From M3007 sp033764075 (GTDB lineage: Bacteria > Bacteroidota > Bacteroidia > Chitinophagales > Saprospiraceae), in assembly GCA_033764075.1 (NCBI GenBank), contig JANRJH010000019.1, positions 77,686 to 141,685 of the forward strand: a stretch of DNA of 64,000 bases, read 5' to 3'. Shown here one piece after another: positions 43,939 through 52,774 of this stretch; within the stretch, counting starts at the first letter, position 1; the number at the start of each line of letters is the position of its first letter. The position numbers and the translations under genes were made by a program. A model generated the notes under the pieces. The model was not told where the DNA came from. It did no database searches and saw only the letters and a program-made list of their open reading frames with translations.

Positions 43939-44694
43939 TTACGCATCCGCCGGTTCCTCTTCCGGCAAAGTGAGCCAAAAGTTGTTGGCGCCCTCGCCCT
44001 GAATCAGCACCACCTCCTGGGCATTGAGCATTTCCAGCAGGGCCAGAAAGGTTACGATGGCATGGATGCGGTTTTCGAGCCCGCCAAAGAGCACCTCAAA
44101 AGCGGTCTGCCGGCCCACTGCCAGGTGGCCCTCTAGGTATTCGCGTTGCCCCTGGATGGTGTAATTGTAATCGTAGACCGTGTGCACGCGTTGGTCGCGC
44201 TGCGTGTCTTCGTACCTGGTCAGCAGCCGTTCAAAGACGCGCAGCAGCTTGTACAAGGTGAGGCTCTCCATCTCCGAGTCGGCGAGCGCGTGCTCGGCCA
44301 GTTTTTTCAGCTCCTGCCCGGCAAACCCCCGCGGCGACATGAACCCGCGCGACTCTTCCATGCGGCGCAGGTCTTCCAGCACCGATTTATACAGCTTGTA
44401 TTCCAGCAAGCGATCCACCAGTTCCTGGCGCGGGTCGATCTCGTTGCCCTCCTCGTCGAACTGCTTGCGCGGCAACAGCAGCTTGGCCTTGATGCGCATC
44501 AGGGTAGCCGCCACCACGATAAACTCCGAAGCCAGGTCGATGTTCAGTGCCTCCATGTGGTGCATGTAGTCCAGAAAATCGTCTGTGATCTTCGCAATCG
44601 GAATGTTGTAAATGTCCAGCTCGTCCCGCTCAATGAAGAACAGAAGCAGGTCGAATGGACCTTCGAAGACGGGGAGCTTGATGGTAAAAGCCAT
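43939..44694 (-). CDS. scpA: Segregation and condensation protein A
   Basis: The 251-residue kleisin joins the two heads of the SMC complex that compacts and segregates chromosomes. Family marks are FTIKLPVFEGPFDLLLFFIERDE at the start, EFIVVAATLMRIKAKLLLPR and the C-terminal winged-helix region (VTFLALLEMLNAQEVVLIQ). ScpB is not in the window. The last 60 bp of the gene are duplicated at 40129-40188. The start codon is directly preceded by six 7-bp repeat units, which would form part of the leader. Confidence 0.95.
   Translation of the reverse strand: MAFTIKLPVFEGPFDLLLFFIERDELDIYNIPIAKITDDFLDYMHHMEALNIDLASEFIVVAATLMRIKAKLLLPRKQFDEEGNEIDPRQELVDRLLEYKLYKSVLEDLRRMEESRGFMSPRGFAGQELKKLAEHALADSEMESLTLYKLLRVFERLLTRYEDTQRDQRVHTVYDYNYTIQGQREYLEGHLAVGRQTAFEVLFGGLENRIHAIVTFLALLEMLNAQEVVLIQGEGANNFWLTLPEEEPADA
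43940..43999 (-). repeat. 60-bp direct repeat, native scpA 3' end
   Basis: This segment encodes EGANNFWLTLPEEEPADA at the end of ScpA and is identical over 60 bp to 40129-40188. The offset is 3811 bp. Confidence 0.95.
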
Positions 44695-44736
44695 TGTCGA
44701 GTGTCGAGTGTCGAGTGTCGAATGTCGAGTGTCGAG
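44695..44736. repeat. 7-bp repeat array abutting the scpA start codon
   Basis: Six units of TGTCGAG (one TGTCGAA) run from 44695 to 44736. The first base is the neighbour of the scpA start codon (44692-44694), so the array is the immediate 5' leader of scpA. Confidence 0.9.
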
Positions 44737-44776
44737 TTTTTTGGGGGGAAGTATTTAGAAACTACTGCATTTGGTT

Positions 44777-44896
44777 GATGGCACGCGGATTGGGCGGATC
44801 GCTTCGCGAACGCGGATTAAACGGATTTGTCCACCAACAATTTAAAATCCGTTTAATCCGCGTTCGCGAAGCGATCCGTTTAATCTGCGTGCCATC
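44777..44896. repeat. Palindromic intergenic repeat, family copy 2
   Basis: The arms 44777-44828 and 44845-44896 are complementary at 48 of 52 positions around a 16-nt loop. The words (GATGGCACGCGGATT, CGGATCGCTTCGCGAAC, GGATTAAACGGATTT) are those of the element at 23302-23447. Both copies are followed on one side by CGAAAGCGG. Confidence 0.85.
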
Positions 44897-44919
44897 TCTC
44901 GAAAGCGGCAAACCGCCAT

Positions 44920-47900
44920 TTATTCAATAACCACTTTCACTGCCCCGCTTTGCCCGCCGGCACCGAGGCGAAGCCAGTACGTACCGGAAGGTTGTTGGGT
45001 GAGGTCGAGTTCATAAAGCCATTCGCCGGCGGGGTTCTGGAAGCTTTGTCGGAAAATCAAACGGCCGGTGGCGTCGAGCGCGTCGAGGTGAATGTCTGCC
45101 GGCGCGGCGAGCAGGTGTACCCGGATGCGTCCCTGGCCCGGGTTGGGCGACACGCTGAGCCCCCAGGCGGCCGCGAGGTCGACCACACTGCTGGTGACCA
45201 GCACCCCGGGTTGTGTTTGGATGCAACCGTTGGCGTCGCGCACATATACGGTGTAGGTGCCGTTGAGCAGGTCGGGGAACACCGGTTCCGGCTGGTAATT
45301 GGTGCCGTCAACGCTGTACGCCAGGGCGCCGGTGCCGCCGGTTGCGGAGGCCAGGATGGTGTCGCCGTTGGTGTTCACCGACAGGAGGAGCTCCGGCGCC
45401 TGCCCGATGGTCTGGGTGAGCGTGGAGGACAGTCCCTGGGCGTCGGTGATGACCACGGTATACGTGCCGGCAGCCAGGTTTGAAATGGCCAGGTTGAGGG
45501 TGCAAGGCCCGTTCTCGGTGATGATGTTGGCCTGGGGATTGTCGATGGCCACCGTGTAGGGCGGCAGTCCGCCGTTGACACATAGCTTGAAGGCGCCCGT
45601 GGTGCCACCGAAACAGGGGTTATTCTGCACATCGGCGGTGGCGCCTGTTGGTGGCGCAGCATCTACCGTGGCAGTGGTCGTGGCTGTACATCCGTTGGCG
45701 TCGCGCACCGTGACCGTGTACATGCCGTTCGGCAGGCTGTTGAACACGCTGCCCGGCTGGAAGTTCGTGCCGTCAATGCTGTATTCCAGCGCACCCGTTC
45801 CGCCCGAAGCCGTCACTTCGATGCGCGTTTGGATGGCGGCTGCCGACACCGAGATGGGGGCCGGCTCATCGATGAGTACCACGTTGGTCTCGGCCGTCAG
45901 GCTGTTGTTATCGGTCACCGTGATTGCATAGCTGCCGGCCGGCAGGTTGGCAAACACGTTGATGTCCTGAAAATCCACACCGTTCAGCGTATATAGATAG
46001 GGGGGCGTGCCACCCGCTGCCGACACCGTGATGGCGCCGGTGGCATCGCCTGCACAGTCGATCGTTCCGGATTGAACGGCCGACACGAAAAGGGTATCTA
46101 CCGATACAATCGCTTCATCGGTGGCCGTGCAGCCGTTGCCGTCGCGCACCGTTGCCGTGTACGTGCCATCGGGCAGGTCGGTGAAAATATTGTTTGCGGA
46201 AAAGTTCACGCCATCGATGCTGTACGTCAGCGAACCGGTACCGCCGGAGCCCGTCACCGTGATGTCGTCTCCCGACACCGAAGCTACAACGGTCAGGGCA
46301 GGGGGCGCGTCGAGCACCACTGTGTTTGAGGTTGCGGTAAAGCCGAAGGCGCCGGTAACCACCACCGTGTACGCGCCGGCGGGCAGGTTGCTGAAAACGT
46401 TGCCGGACTGGGCTGTGCCGCCGTTCAGGCTGTAAGTGAAGGGGCCGGGGGAGCCGGATGCGGTCGCTACCAGCACACCGGCAGCGTCGCCGGCGCACAG
46501 GATCGTCTGTTGCGCCGCCAGATCGACCGCCAGCAGGTTGGGGATGATCCGGATGTTAAAGGTCTGATCGTGCAGCCAGGCGTTCACGTTTTCGTCGAAC
46601 ACATCAAACCGGAATGCATCCTGCGTGGCGGCGTTGCCGTTGTGCCGGTAGGAAAGCTGGCCGTTGTTCACTTCCTGCTGGGAAAAAACGTCGCCAACAC
46701 CCATCGTAGCGCCGCTGAGGCGCAAATCGCCGTGTTGGGGTGTTTCCAGCACGATGAAACGGCCCTGGGCGGCCGTACCCGTAAGCGACATGGCCAGCAG
46801 GTTGTTGTCGATGACGCCGGAGAGTCCTTCGCCCACTTCGAGTGTGTCGTTGACCGTCAGCACGGCCACCTGGGTGGACTGCGGGAAGCAGAACGACAAG
46901 GACCAGTTCAGCAGGGCGCCCCCGTCTTGCTCGAACGCGTCGACGACCAGCAGCCTCCATGTGCCCTGGGCTGGCGTACCCACCAGCGGGGCGAACGCAT
47001 CCAGGGGCTGAAACGCGCCATTGATGGCCGGGATGTTGAAGTCACAACTGACCTCCAGCGAGTCGGAAGTCCACGGCGCCTGGTCGCTGAACGTCAGTTC
47101 CAGATTGTCGCCGCTGCAACCAAAGTCGGAAACCGGTTCGCCCGGACGGTCAAACAACGCGAAGGTGTCGCCCGCGGGCGACACCAGGAACGCGCTCAGG
47201 TCGCCCACCCAGACGTGGTTAATCGACATGGACACCTCAATCTGTTCGATCAGGGCGTTGGCCGGCACGTTGATGGCGGAGGAGATCGTCACGGCGCTGT
47301 TGCTCGGAATGACCACCGGCACGTCGTTCGAAAAAACATTGTCGCAGGAGGCATTGCCCACCTGGAAAGCCCGGAAGGGCGTCCAGGGCCCTTCGCCGCA
47401 GGCATTCAGCACGCGAACGCGCCAGTAGTACACGTTTCCGGGCGTCAGTGCCGGGTTGGAAAGCGACGTGCTCGGGTTGGCCACCAGCATGTCGTACAAC
47501 AGGGACCCGGCGTTGAAGGAAGGATTGTCGGCCACCTGCAAGCGGTAGTTATCGGCAAAGGTCGCGGCAGTCCAGCTCAGGATGGGCGCGATTCCGGTGG
47601 AATTCTCTCCGTCGGCGGGCGCCACCAGGGCGGTCGACTCCACGCCGGGCAGCACGGTCAACTGGATGCCGTACTGCTGGGTGATGGTGTCGCTTTTGGC
47701 AGTGATGGTCACGGTGTACACCCCGGCCATAGCGGGCGTGAGCCCCGTGATGGTGAGCACCGCACTGCCGTCGGTTGGAATGGTGTCGGGCACGAGTGTG
47801 ACCACAGCCCCAGCCGGGGCGCCGCCGGTACTCAGGGCTATGGGTTGGTTGAACCCGGAGAGGGGCATAGACGAAATTTGCACCACCGCCGCATCGCCGC

Positions 47901-49866
47901 TGCACACCTTAACGTTATCGGTGGACAAGGTCAGGCTAAAGCCCGGGCGGGCGATCTGAAAATTCTGGTTGGAGATGTCGAAAAAAATGTTGTTGCGTGC
48001 TTCCACCCGCACCCGGCATGTGGTGGACTCGAGGTTGGGCACGGCGACCATGGCCGAGCCGTTGTTGGGTACATTGTTGGCCAGCACGACCGGATAGGTG
48101 AGGCCACCGTCGGTGGACAGGGAAATCCGCACATTGGCGACGTTGACCGGCAGGACGTCGGTGCCGGCCACATCCCAGGTCACTTCCTGCATGCTGCCGG
48201 CGTTCCAGATGATGCCGGTAGTGTTGGGCTTGGTGACCACGAAAGGGCCCGCACTGGCGGCTACCGATACAGTAGCGTTGGTCTCGGCCGTGCAGCCGCC
48301 GGCGGCGTCATTGTCGCGCACGGTCACGCGAAAGTTCATGGTTCGGTTTACGGAGGGCAGCACTTCCCAGGTCGGGCTCGCGTTGTTGACCAGGTCTTGC
48401 AGCCGGGGGAAGAAGCGAGTGGGTGAGCTCACGGGGTTGAACGTGCGAAAGGTCGGTCCGGAGGTGTTGGTTGTCTGGGGCGGCTGGGTGGCGAACTGGG
48501 CGTCCATCTGCTCCCAGCAGTAGGTGAGCGCATCGCCGTCGGGGTCGGAGGCCACGGCGGTCAGGGCGAAAGGTGTGGATCGGGGGATGATGTAGTTGAA
48601 CCCTGCGTTCACCACGGGCGGGTTGTTGCCGGTGCTGATTTTCGAAGGGCAGGTGTTACCCGCGCCCGACACGGCGAAGGCGGCCATTTCCTGAAGGCTG
48701 ATGGCGTGAAAGTAATCGTCTGAATTGTTTTGCACGTTGGGCGTGCAAATGCCGGCATAGCCCATGATGGTGGAGCCGCTGCCGGGCTCCATGGAAGATG
48801 CGCTTGATCGGGCGCAGGAGTTGTTTTGCGTGTGGCCGGCGCCGAACTGGTGCCCGATCTCGTGGGCCACATAGTCTACGTCGAAAGGATCGCCGACGGG
48901 GCTGGATCGCCCGGTCACGCCGTGTGCCTTGTTGGAACCGCACACCACACCCACGCCGGCGATGCCGCCGCCGCTGGTGCCGAACACGTGCCCGATGTCG
49001 TAGTTGTTCACCCCGATCACGGCGTTGATGGTGTTCCTGTTTTCGTCCAGCATGGTGCTCACGCTGTTGTTGGTATACGGGTCGGTGGCCGGGTCCAGAA
49101 AGATCAACACATCGTTGTTGGCAATGATCTGCATGGTAATGGCCAGGTCGCGCTCGTAAATGCCGTTGATGCGGTTCATGGAGGTGACAAACGCCGCCAT
49201 CACCAGTGGTTTGGTGCCGCCGTGGAAGTTGGCGTATTCGCCCGTGCAGGCCAACGCCAGCCGGTAGCGCCGGAGCAGGCAGTCGCCCTGCGCAGCCTTC
49301 TGGCCCTGGGTGGGCGTTAATTCGTTCCAGTTGTCGGGTGTTTCACAAACGGCCGGCAACGCATCGGAAAGGGCATAGTCTTTTTTATCGTAAACGGTGT
49401 AAAAGGTCGTTCCACCGTGCACATAAGGGTCAATAAACACGGCATCGCCCCCGGGGCGCAGGATCATGGCGTGGAAACCCCAGGGCGTAAGATCACACTT
49501 CAGGAGCGCGCCCGGCTCGTCGATGCCGGTTCCGGTGTACGTGCGGGATTCGGGGAAGTGCGCCTGCAAATCGGGGGCCATCACCGGCGATTCGGCCAGG
49601 TGAAAACGCTGAAACCCGCCGCCGGGCATCGGCAAGGTCAGTACCGGCAAGGCCTCTGTGGAAGCCGAAACGCGCTGGGGGGTACGGTGCAGCCACATGC
49701 CCAGCCCGTCCAGATCGAGTTGCACAACCCGCTCCTTTTGGGGAACAATGCGGCGTTCACCCTTTTCCGGTTTCCATTCGTTGGGCACATCGCGCCAGAA
49801 CGACTGGGCGCCGGCGCTCCACAGGAGCATCAAAAAGAAGGGCAGGAGAAGTGTTTTTTTGAACAT
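44920..49866 (-). CDS. Large secreted reprolysin-type metalloprotease with P-domain, SprB repeats and T9SS sorting domain
   Basis: The 1648-residue protein has a signal peptide (MFKKTLLLPFFLMLLWSAGAQ), a propeptide-like region and a metalloprotease domain with the zinc motif HEIGHQFGAGH (about residues 332-342) followed by an Asn/Cys-rich region. Ig/FN3-like domains (about 400-850) and a proprotein-convertase P-domain (about 860-1005; IEVSMSINHVWVGDLSAFL) come next. At least four SprB-type repeats follow (CAGDA...GPFTYSLNGG, GSGGTGSLTYSIDG and similar, about 1110-1560), and a type A sorting domain ends the protein. It should be a surface or secreted protease that digests proteins outside the cell. 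The DNA repeats seen here reflect the protein repeats. Confidence 0.93.
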   Translation of the reverse strand: MFKKTLLLPFFLMLLWSAGAQSFWRDVPNEWKPEKGERRIVPQKERVVQLDLDGLGMWLHRTPQRVSASTEALPVLTLPMPGGGFQRFHLAESPVMAPDLQAHFPESRTYTGTGIDEPGALLKCDLTPWGFHAMILRPGGDAVFIDPYVHGGTTFYTVYDKKDYALSDALPAVCETPDNWNELTPTQGQKAAQGDCLLRRYRLALACTGEYANFHGGTKPLVMAAFVTSMNRINGIYERDLAITMQIIANNDVLIFLDPATDPYTNNSVSTMLDENRNTINAVIGVNNYDIGHVFGTSGGGIAGVGVVCGSNKAHGVTGRSSPVGDPFDVDYVAHEIGHQFGAGHTQNNSCARSSASSMEPGSGSTIMGYAGICTPNVQNNSDDYFHAISLQEMAAFAVSGAGNTCPSKISTGNNPPVVNAGFNYIIPRSTPFALTAVASDPDGDALTYCWEQMDAQFATQPPQTTNTSGPTFRTFNPVSSPTRFFPRLQDLVNNASPTWEVLPSVNRTMNFRVTVRDNDAAGGCTAETNATVSVAASAGPFVVTKPNTTGIIWNAGSMQEVTWDVAGTDVLPVNVANVRISLSTDGGLTYPVVLANNVPNNGSAMVAVPNLESTTCRVRVEARNNIFFDISNQNFQIARPGFSLTLSTDNVKVCSGDAAVVQISSMPLSGFNQPIALSTGGAPAGAVVTLVPDTIPTDGSAVLTITGLTPAMAGVYTVTITAKSDTITQQYGIQLTVLPGVESTALVAPADGENSTGIAPILSWTAATFADNYRLQVADNPSFNAGSLLYDMLVANPSTSLSNPALTPGNVYYWRVRVLNACGEGPWTPFRAFQVGNASCDNVFSNDVPVVIPSNSAVTISSAINVPANALIEQIEVSMSINHVWVGDLSAFLVSPAGDTFALFDRPGEPVSDFGCSGDNLELTFSDQAPWTSDSLEVSCDFNIPAINGAFQPLDAFAPLVGTPAQGTWRLLVVDAFEQDGGALLNWSLSFCFPQSTQVAVLTVNDTLEVGEGLSGVIDNNLLAMSLTGTAAQGRFIVLETPQHGDLRLSGATMGVGDVFSQQEVNNGQLSYRHNGNAATQDAFRFDVFDENVNAWLHDQTFNIRIIPNLLAVDLAAQQTILCAGDAAGVLVATASGSPGPFTYSLNGGTAQSGNVFSNLPAGAYTVVVTGAFGFTATSNTVVLDAPPALTVVASVSGDDITVTGSGGTGSLTYSIDGVNFSANNIFTDLPDGTYTATVRDGNGCTATDEAIVSVDTLFVSAVQSGTIDCAGDATGAITVSAAGGTPPYLYTLNGVDFQDINVFANLPAGSYAITVTDNNSLTAETNVVLIDEPAPISVSAAAIQTRIEVTASGGTGALEYSIDGTNFQPGSVFNSLPNGMYTVTVRDANGCTATTTATVDAAPPTGATADVQNNPCFGGTTGAFKLCVNGGLPPYTVAIDNPQANIITENGPCTLNLAISNLAAGTYTVVITDAQGLSSTLTQTIGQAPELLLSVNTNGDTILASATGGTGALAYSVDGTNYQPEPVFPDLLNGTYTVYVRDANGCIQTQPGVLVTSSVVDLAAAWGLSVSPNPGQGRIRVHLLAAPADIHLDALDATGRLIFRQSFQNPAGEWLYELDLTQQPSGTYWLRLGAGGQSGAVKVVIE

Positions 49867-50095
49867 GGGAAAATACTTGATGATCGGAATAAGCTTGAAG
49901 ATCGTTGAATGCCCGTACAGCAGGCCGAATGCAGCGCGAAAATATTGGATTTTTGCCGGTCGCCTGAAGGAATATGATTTTCAGACACACCGTTGCCAAA
50001 AAAATATGCAGAAAGATGCCGAACTTCGCCAATCTGCTGCCCGGACGCTTGTACATCGGGAACTTTCCAACTGTTGAACAAAACCGACCTGAACA

Positions 50096-50554
50096 ATGAA
50101 AAAATGGTTGTGGGCCATTCCCGCCCTGCTGGTAATCATTCAATTCGTGCGCATTGACAAAACCAATCCGCCTGCCAACCCCGAAAACGACTACCTGTCT
50201 GTCGCCAACCCGCCGTCGGAAACGGCGCAATTGATCAAAACAACCTGTTACGACTGCCACTCCAACCATACCCGGTATCCGTGGTACAGCAACGTGGCTC
50301 CGGTCTCCTGGCTGCTTCGCAACCACATTGTAGAAGGACGCAAACACCTAAACTTCTCCGAATGGGCTGCTTACGACGCCGAAAAACAAGCGCATAAAAT
50401 CGAGGAATGCGCCGAGGTGATTGGCGAAAAGGAAATGCCGATGAAAGGATACGTCTGGATGCACCCGGAAGCCCGGCTGAGTGAGGCGCAACGCGAGCAA
50501 CTGGTCGATTGGTTCTCCATGGACAGCAAAGACGAGGGCCGGGAAGAAGATTGA
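50096..50554 (+). CDS. Haem-binding domain (Haem_bd family) c-type cytochrome-like protein
   Basis: The 152-residue protein has an N-terminal membrane anchor or signal (MKKWLWAIPALLVIIQFV) and one haem motif CYDCH at about residues 51-55. The following SNHTRYPWYSNVAPVSWLL and W-H-P-E-A-R-L-like segments are typical of the Haem_bd family (cytochrome c-like) found throughout Bacteroidota. These proteins are periplasmic; their electron partners are mostly unknown. It is divergent from the large metalloprotease gene, with about 229 nt between them that hold nothing recognisable. Confidence 0.87.
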   Translation: MKKWLWAIPALLVIIQFVRIDKTNPPANPENDYLSVANPPSETAQLIKTTCYDCHSNHTRYPWYSNVAPVSWLLRNHIVEGRKHLNFSEWAAYDAEKQAHKIEECAEVIGEKEMPMKGYVWMHPEARLSEAQREQLVDWFSMDSKDEGREED

Positions 50555-50647
50555 TAAAAAACAACCTGATGTTTGTTTTTCCCGTTTTTTTCCCTTACAT
50601 TTATGGCGATTCGCAATGTAAAGTTTTAACTAAACCGATTTTGCCGT

Positions 50648-51085
50648 ATGCTTACCGTAAGAACGCTGTTGGGAAACAAACCGGAACAGGAAGTTTGGTC
50701 TGTCCACCCCGATCAGACCGTCTATGAAGCGCTGCACACCATGGCAGACCGGAACGTGGGCGCCCTGCCCGTGATTGAGGAGGGGCGCCTCGCCGGCATT
50801 TTCTCCGAACGAGACTACGCGCGAAAAATCATTTTGCAGGGACGTGAGTCGAAAAGCACCCTCATCGCAGAAGTGATGTCGGGGACGGTACACACCGTCC
50901 GGATGGACGATAGTATTCACGACTGCATGCGCCTAATGACCGACAAGCGCATACGGCACCTCCCCGTGCTCGACGGGGGCGAAAGGCTGGTGGGCATCCT
51001 GAGCATCGGCGACATCGTGAACGCCATCATCCGCGAGCAGCAGGAGCACATCAATAACCTGGAACAATACATCACCGGGTACTGA
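50648..51085 (+). CDS. CBS-pair domain protein
   Basis: The 145-residue cytoplasmic protein consists of two CBS motifs (about residues 10-65 and 75-130; VYEALHTMADRNVGALPVIEEGRLAGIFSERDYARK and the repeat with IRHLPVLDGGERLVGILSIGDIV). Stand-alone CBS pairs bind adenosine nucleotides or related ligands and regulate other proteins. The target is unknown. It is separated from the haem-binding gene by 93 nt and ends directly against the convergent S41 protease gene with no spacer (stop codons 51083-51085 and 51086-51088). Confidence 0.92.
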   Translation: MLTVRTLLGNKPEQEVWSVHPDQTVYEALHTMADRNVGALPVIEEGRLAGIFSERDYARKIILQGRESKSTLIAEVMSGTVHTVRMDDSIHDCMRLMTDKRIRHLPVLDGGERLVGILSIGDIVNAIIREQQEHINNLEQYITGY

Positions 51086-52702
51086 TCATCCCTTGAGGAT
51101 GGCGCGGTAGCGGGCGGGGTCGTTCAACAGCTGCACGGCCGTTTCCACGTAGGGGTCATTGACCAGCCTTTTTCGCACCTTGCCCTTTTCAAAGTAGTAG
51201 CGGCCCACAATTTCCTGCTCGATCTCGCGCACAATGCGCGCCTGCTGGGCTTCCAGGGCGCCTTTCTTTTGCGCCTCGATGCGGGCCAGCAAACCGCTGA
51301 TCTCCGATTCGAGGTTCAGGTTGTCTTTTGCCGCCGCTTCCTGAAGCGCTTTGAGTTGTTTTTCCGCTTCTGTCTCAAAACGGAAATTGCGTTTCTGAAC
51401 GTACGTCACGAACTCGGGCCACTCCCGGAACCGGAAAATTTCTGCGGAATCAATGGACGGGTGGCGGAGCGTCCAGTCGGTAACATAGTCAAAAATGACG
51501 TTTTGCGCCAGCAGGGCGCGGGTGACGCCGGTGGGGGTATCCACCGGGATCATGACGTCGGGCTTCACGCCCCCGCCGTCTAGTACGGTGCGTCCGTTCC
51601 GGGTTCTGAACGGTGCGCGTTCGCTGTCGGGGATGTCCACGGGTTCGCCGTTTTTGTAGCGCACCGCCTGGATGCACCGGCCGGACGGTATGTAGTATTT
51701 GGCGGTGGTGAGTTTGATGCGTGCGTTGTAGCCGATTTCCTTCTGGTTTTGCACGAGCCCCTTGCCGTAGCTGCGCTGCCCGATGAGCACGCCCCGGTCG
51801 AGGTCCTGGATGGAGCCGCTGACAATCTCGCTGGCCGAAGCGCTCATGTGGTCGATGAGCACGACGACCGGGATTTCCGTATCTACGGGTTGTTCGGTGG
51901 TGCTGAAGCTGCGATCCCATTCCGGCACCTTGCCGCGGGTGCTGACCACCTGCTCGCCCCTGGGCACAAACACGTTGGTAAGCTTGACAGCCTCGTCGAG
52001 CAACCCGCCTCCGTTCTGGCGCAGGTCCAGGATCACGCCTTTCATGTTGGGGTTTTGCACTTTGAGCCGGCGCAGGGCGTCGGCTACGTTCTGGCCGGCA
52101 TTGGGGGTAAACGTAGTGAGGATGATGTACCCCACCCCGTCGGCCACCATACCGGAGTGGGGCACGTTGTTCGATTCAATCTCGGTGCGCTCCAACTCAA
52201 TGGCGATTTCTTTGGGCGCGCCCGGGCGCTTCACCGTGAGGCCGGCTTTGGTGCCGGGGAACCCGCGCAGGAAGTTGAGCACCTCTTCTTCAGAGCGCCC
52301 GCGGGCGCTCTGGCCGTCGATCGCCACGATGGCGTCGCCCACTTTCAGTCCGGCCTTTTGCGCCGGGCTGCCCTCGAAGATGTCGGTGATTACCATGTAA
52401 TCGCCCATGGTTCTTCCGGAGGCGCCGAAACCTGCGTATTTCCCTTCAGATTGTATGCGGTAGCGCTCGATGTCGGTTTCCGAAATGTAATTGGTGAACG
52501 GGTCGAGCTCGCCGAGCATGGCGTCCATGGCGTGGCGCATCACTTTGCCGGGGTCGAGCTCGTCCACATAGCTGTGATTGACCTCCCGGTACGCGTTGGC
52601 GAAAATCTCCAGGTTTTTGGAAATGTCAAAGTATCTCGGTTGTGCGCGCAGCGCAACGCCGGCCAGCAAAGCCAGGAGCAGGAGTGGTAGTTTACGTGTC
52701 AT
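51086..52702 (-). CDS. S41-family C-terminal processing peptidase with PDZ domain
   Basis: The 538-residue protein has a signal peptide (MTRKLPLLLLALLAGVALRAQ), a PDZ domain (about 80-170; VGDAIVAIDGQSARG) and the S41 catalytic core. The core has the Ser in SMSASASEIVSG-type MSASASEIV and the Lys in RSYGKGLVQ, the Ser-Lys dyad of CtpA/Prc proteases. A helical C-terminal region follows (about 420-538). It acts in the periplasm on unfolded or tail-marked proteins. The ATG at 52702 starts the signal peptide. Confidence 0.93.
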   Translation of the reverse strand: MTRKLPLLLLALLAGVALRAQPRYFDISKNLEIFANAYREVNHSYVDELDPGKVMRHAMDAMLGELDPFTNYISETDIERYRIQSEGKYAGFGASGRTMGDYMVITDIFEGSPAQKAGLKVGDAIVAIDGQSARGRSEEEVLNFLRGFPGTKAGLTVKRPGAPKEIAIELERTEIESNNVPHSGMVADGVGYIILTTFTPNAGQNVADALRRLKVQNPNMKGVILDLRQNGGGLLDEAVKLTNVFVPRGEQVVSTRGKVPEWDRSFSTTEQPVDTEIPVVVLIDHMSASASEIVSGSIQDLDRGVLIGQRSYGKGLVQNQKEIGYNARIKLTTAKYYIPSGRCIQAVRYKNGEPVDIPDSERAPFRTRNGRTVLDGGGVKPDVMIPVDTPTGVTRALLAQNVIFDYVTDWTLRHPSIDSAEIFRFREWPEFVTYVQKRNFRFETEAEKQLKALQEAAAKDNLNLESEISGLLARIEAQKKGALEAQQARIVREIEQEIVGRYYFEKGKVRKRLVNDPYVETAVQLLNDPARYRAILKG

Positions 52703-52774
52703 ATCGGCCTCGATAACGGGAAAAAACGTGTGCTTAGTGCTCAAAAGGGCAAAGGTACCCAACAATCCGCCAAC

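Noticed and set aside
40189..43939. Prophage or ICE between the 60-bp repeats
   Set aside because: Only two surface-protein genes are present. No integrase, relaxase, capsid or replication genes.
45200..46500. Tandem DNA repeats as a mobile or CRISPR-like feature
   Set aside because: The repetition is at protein level: SprB-type domains in the metalloprotease.
46510..48426. Open frame of 638 codons antisense to the metalloprotease
   Set aside because: Shadow of a repetitive high-GC gene. No motif or start context.
49867..50095. Possible small gene or RNA in the gap between the metalloprotease and haem-binding genes
   Set aside because: No start with a credible frame, no stable hairpin and no RNA-gene signature were seen.
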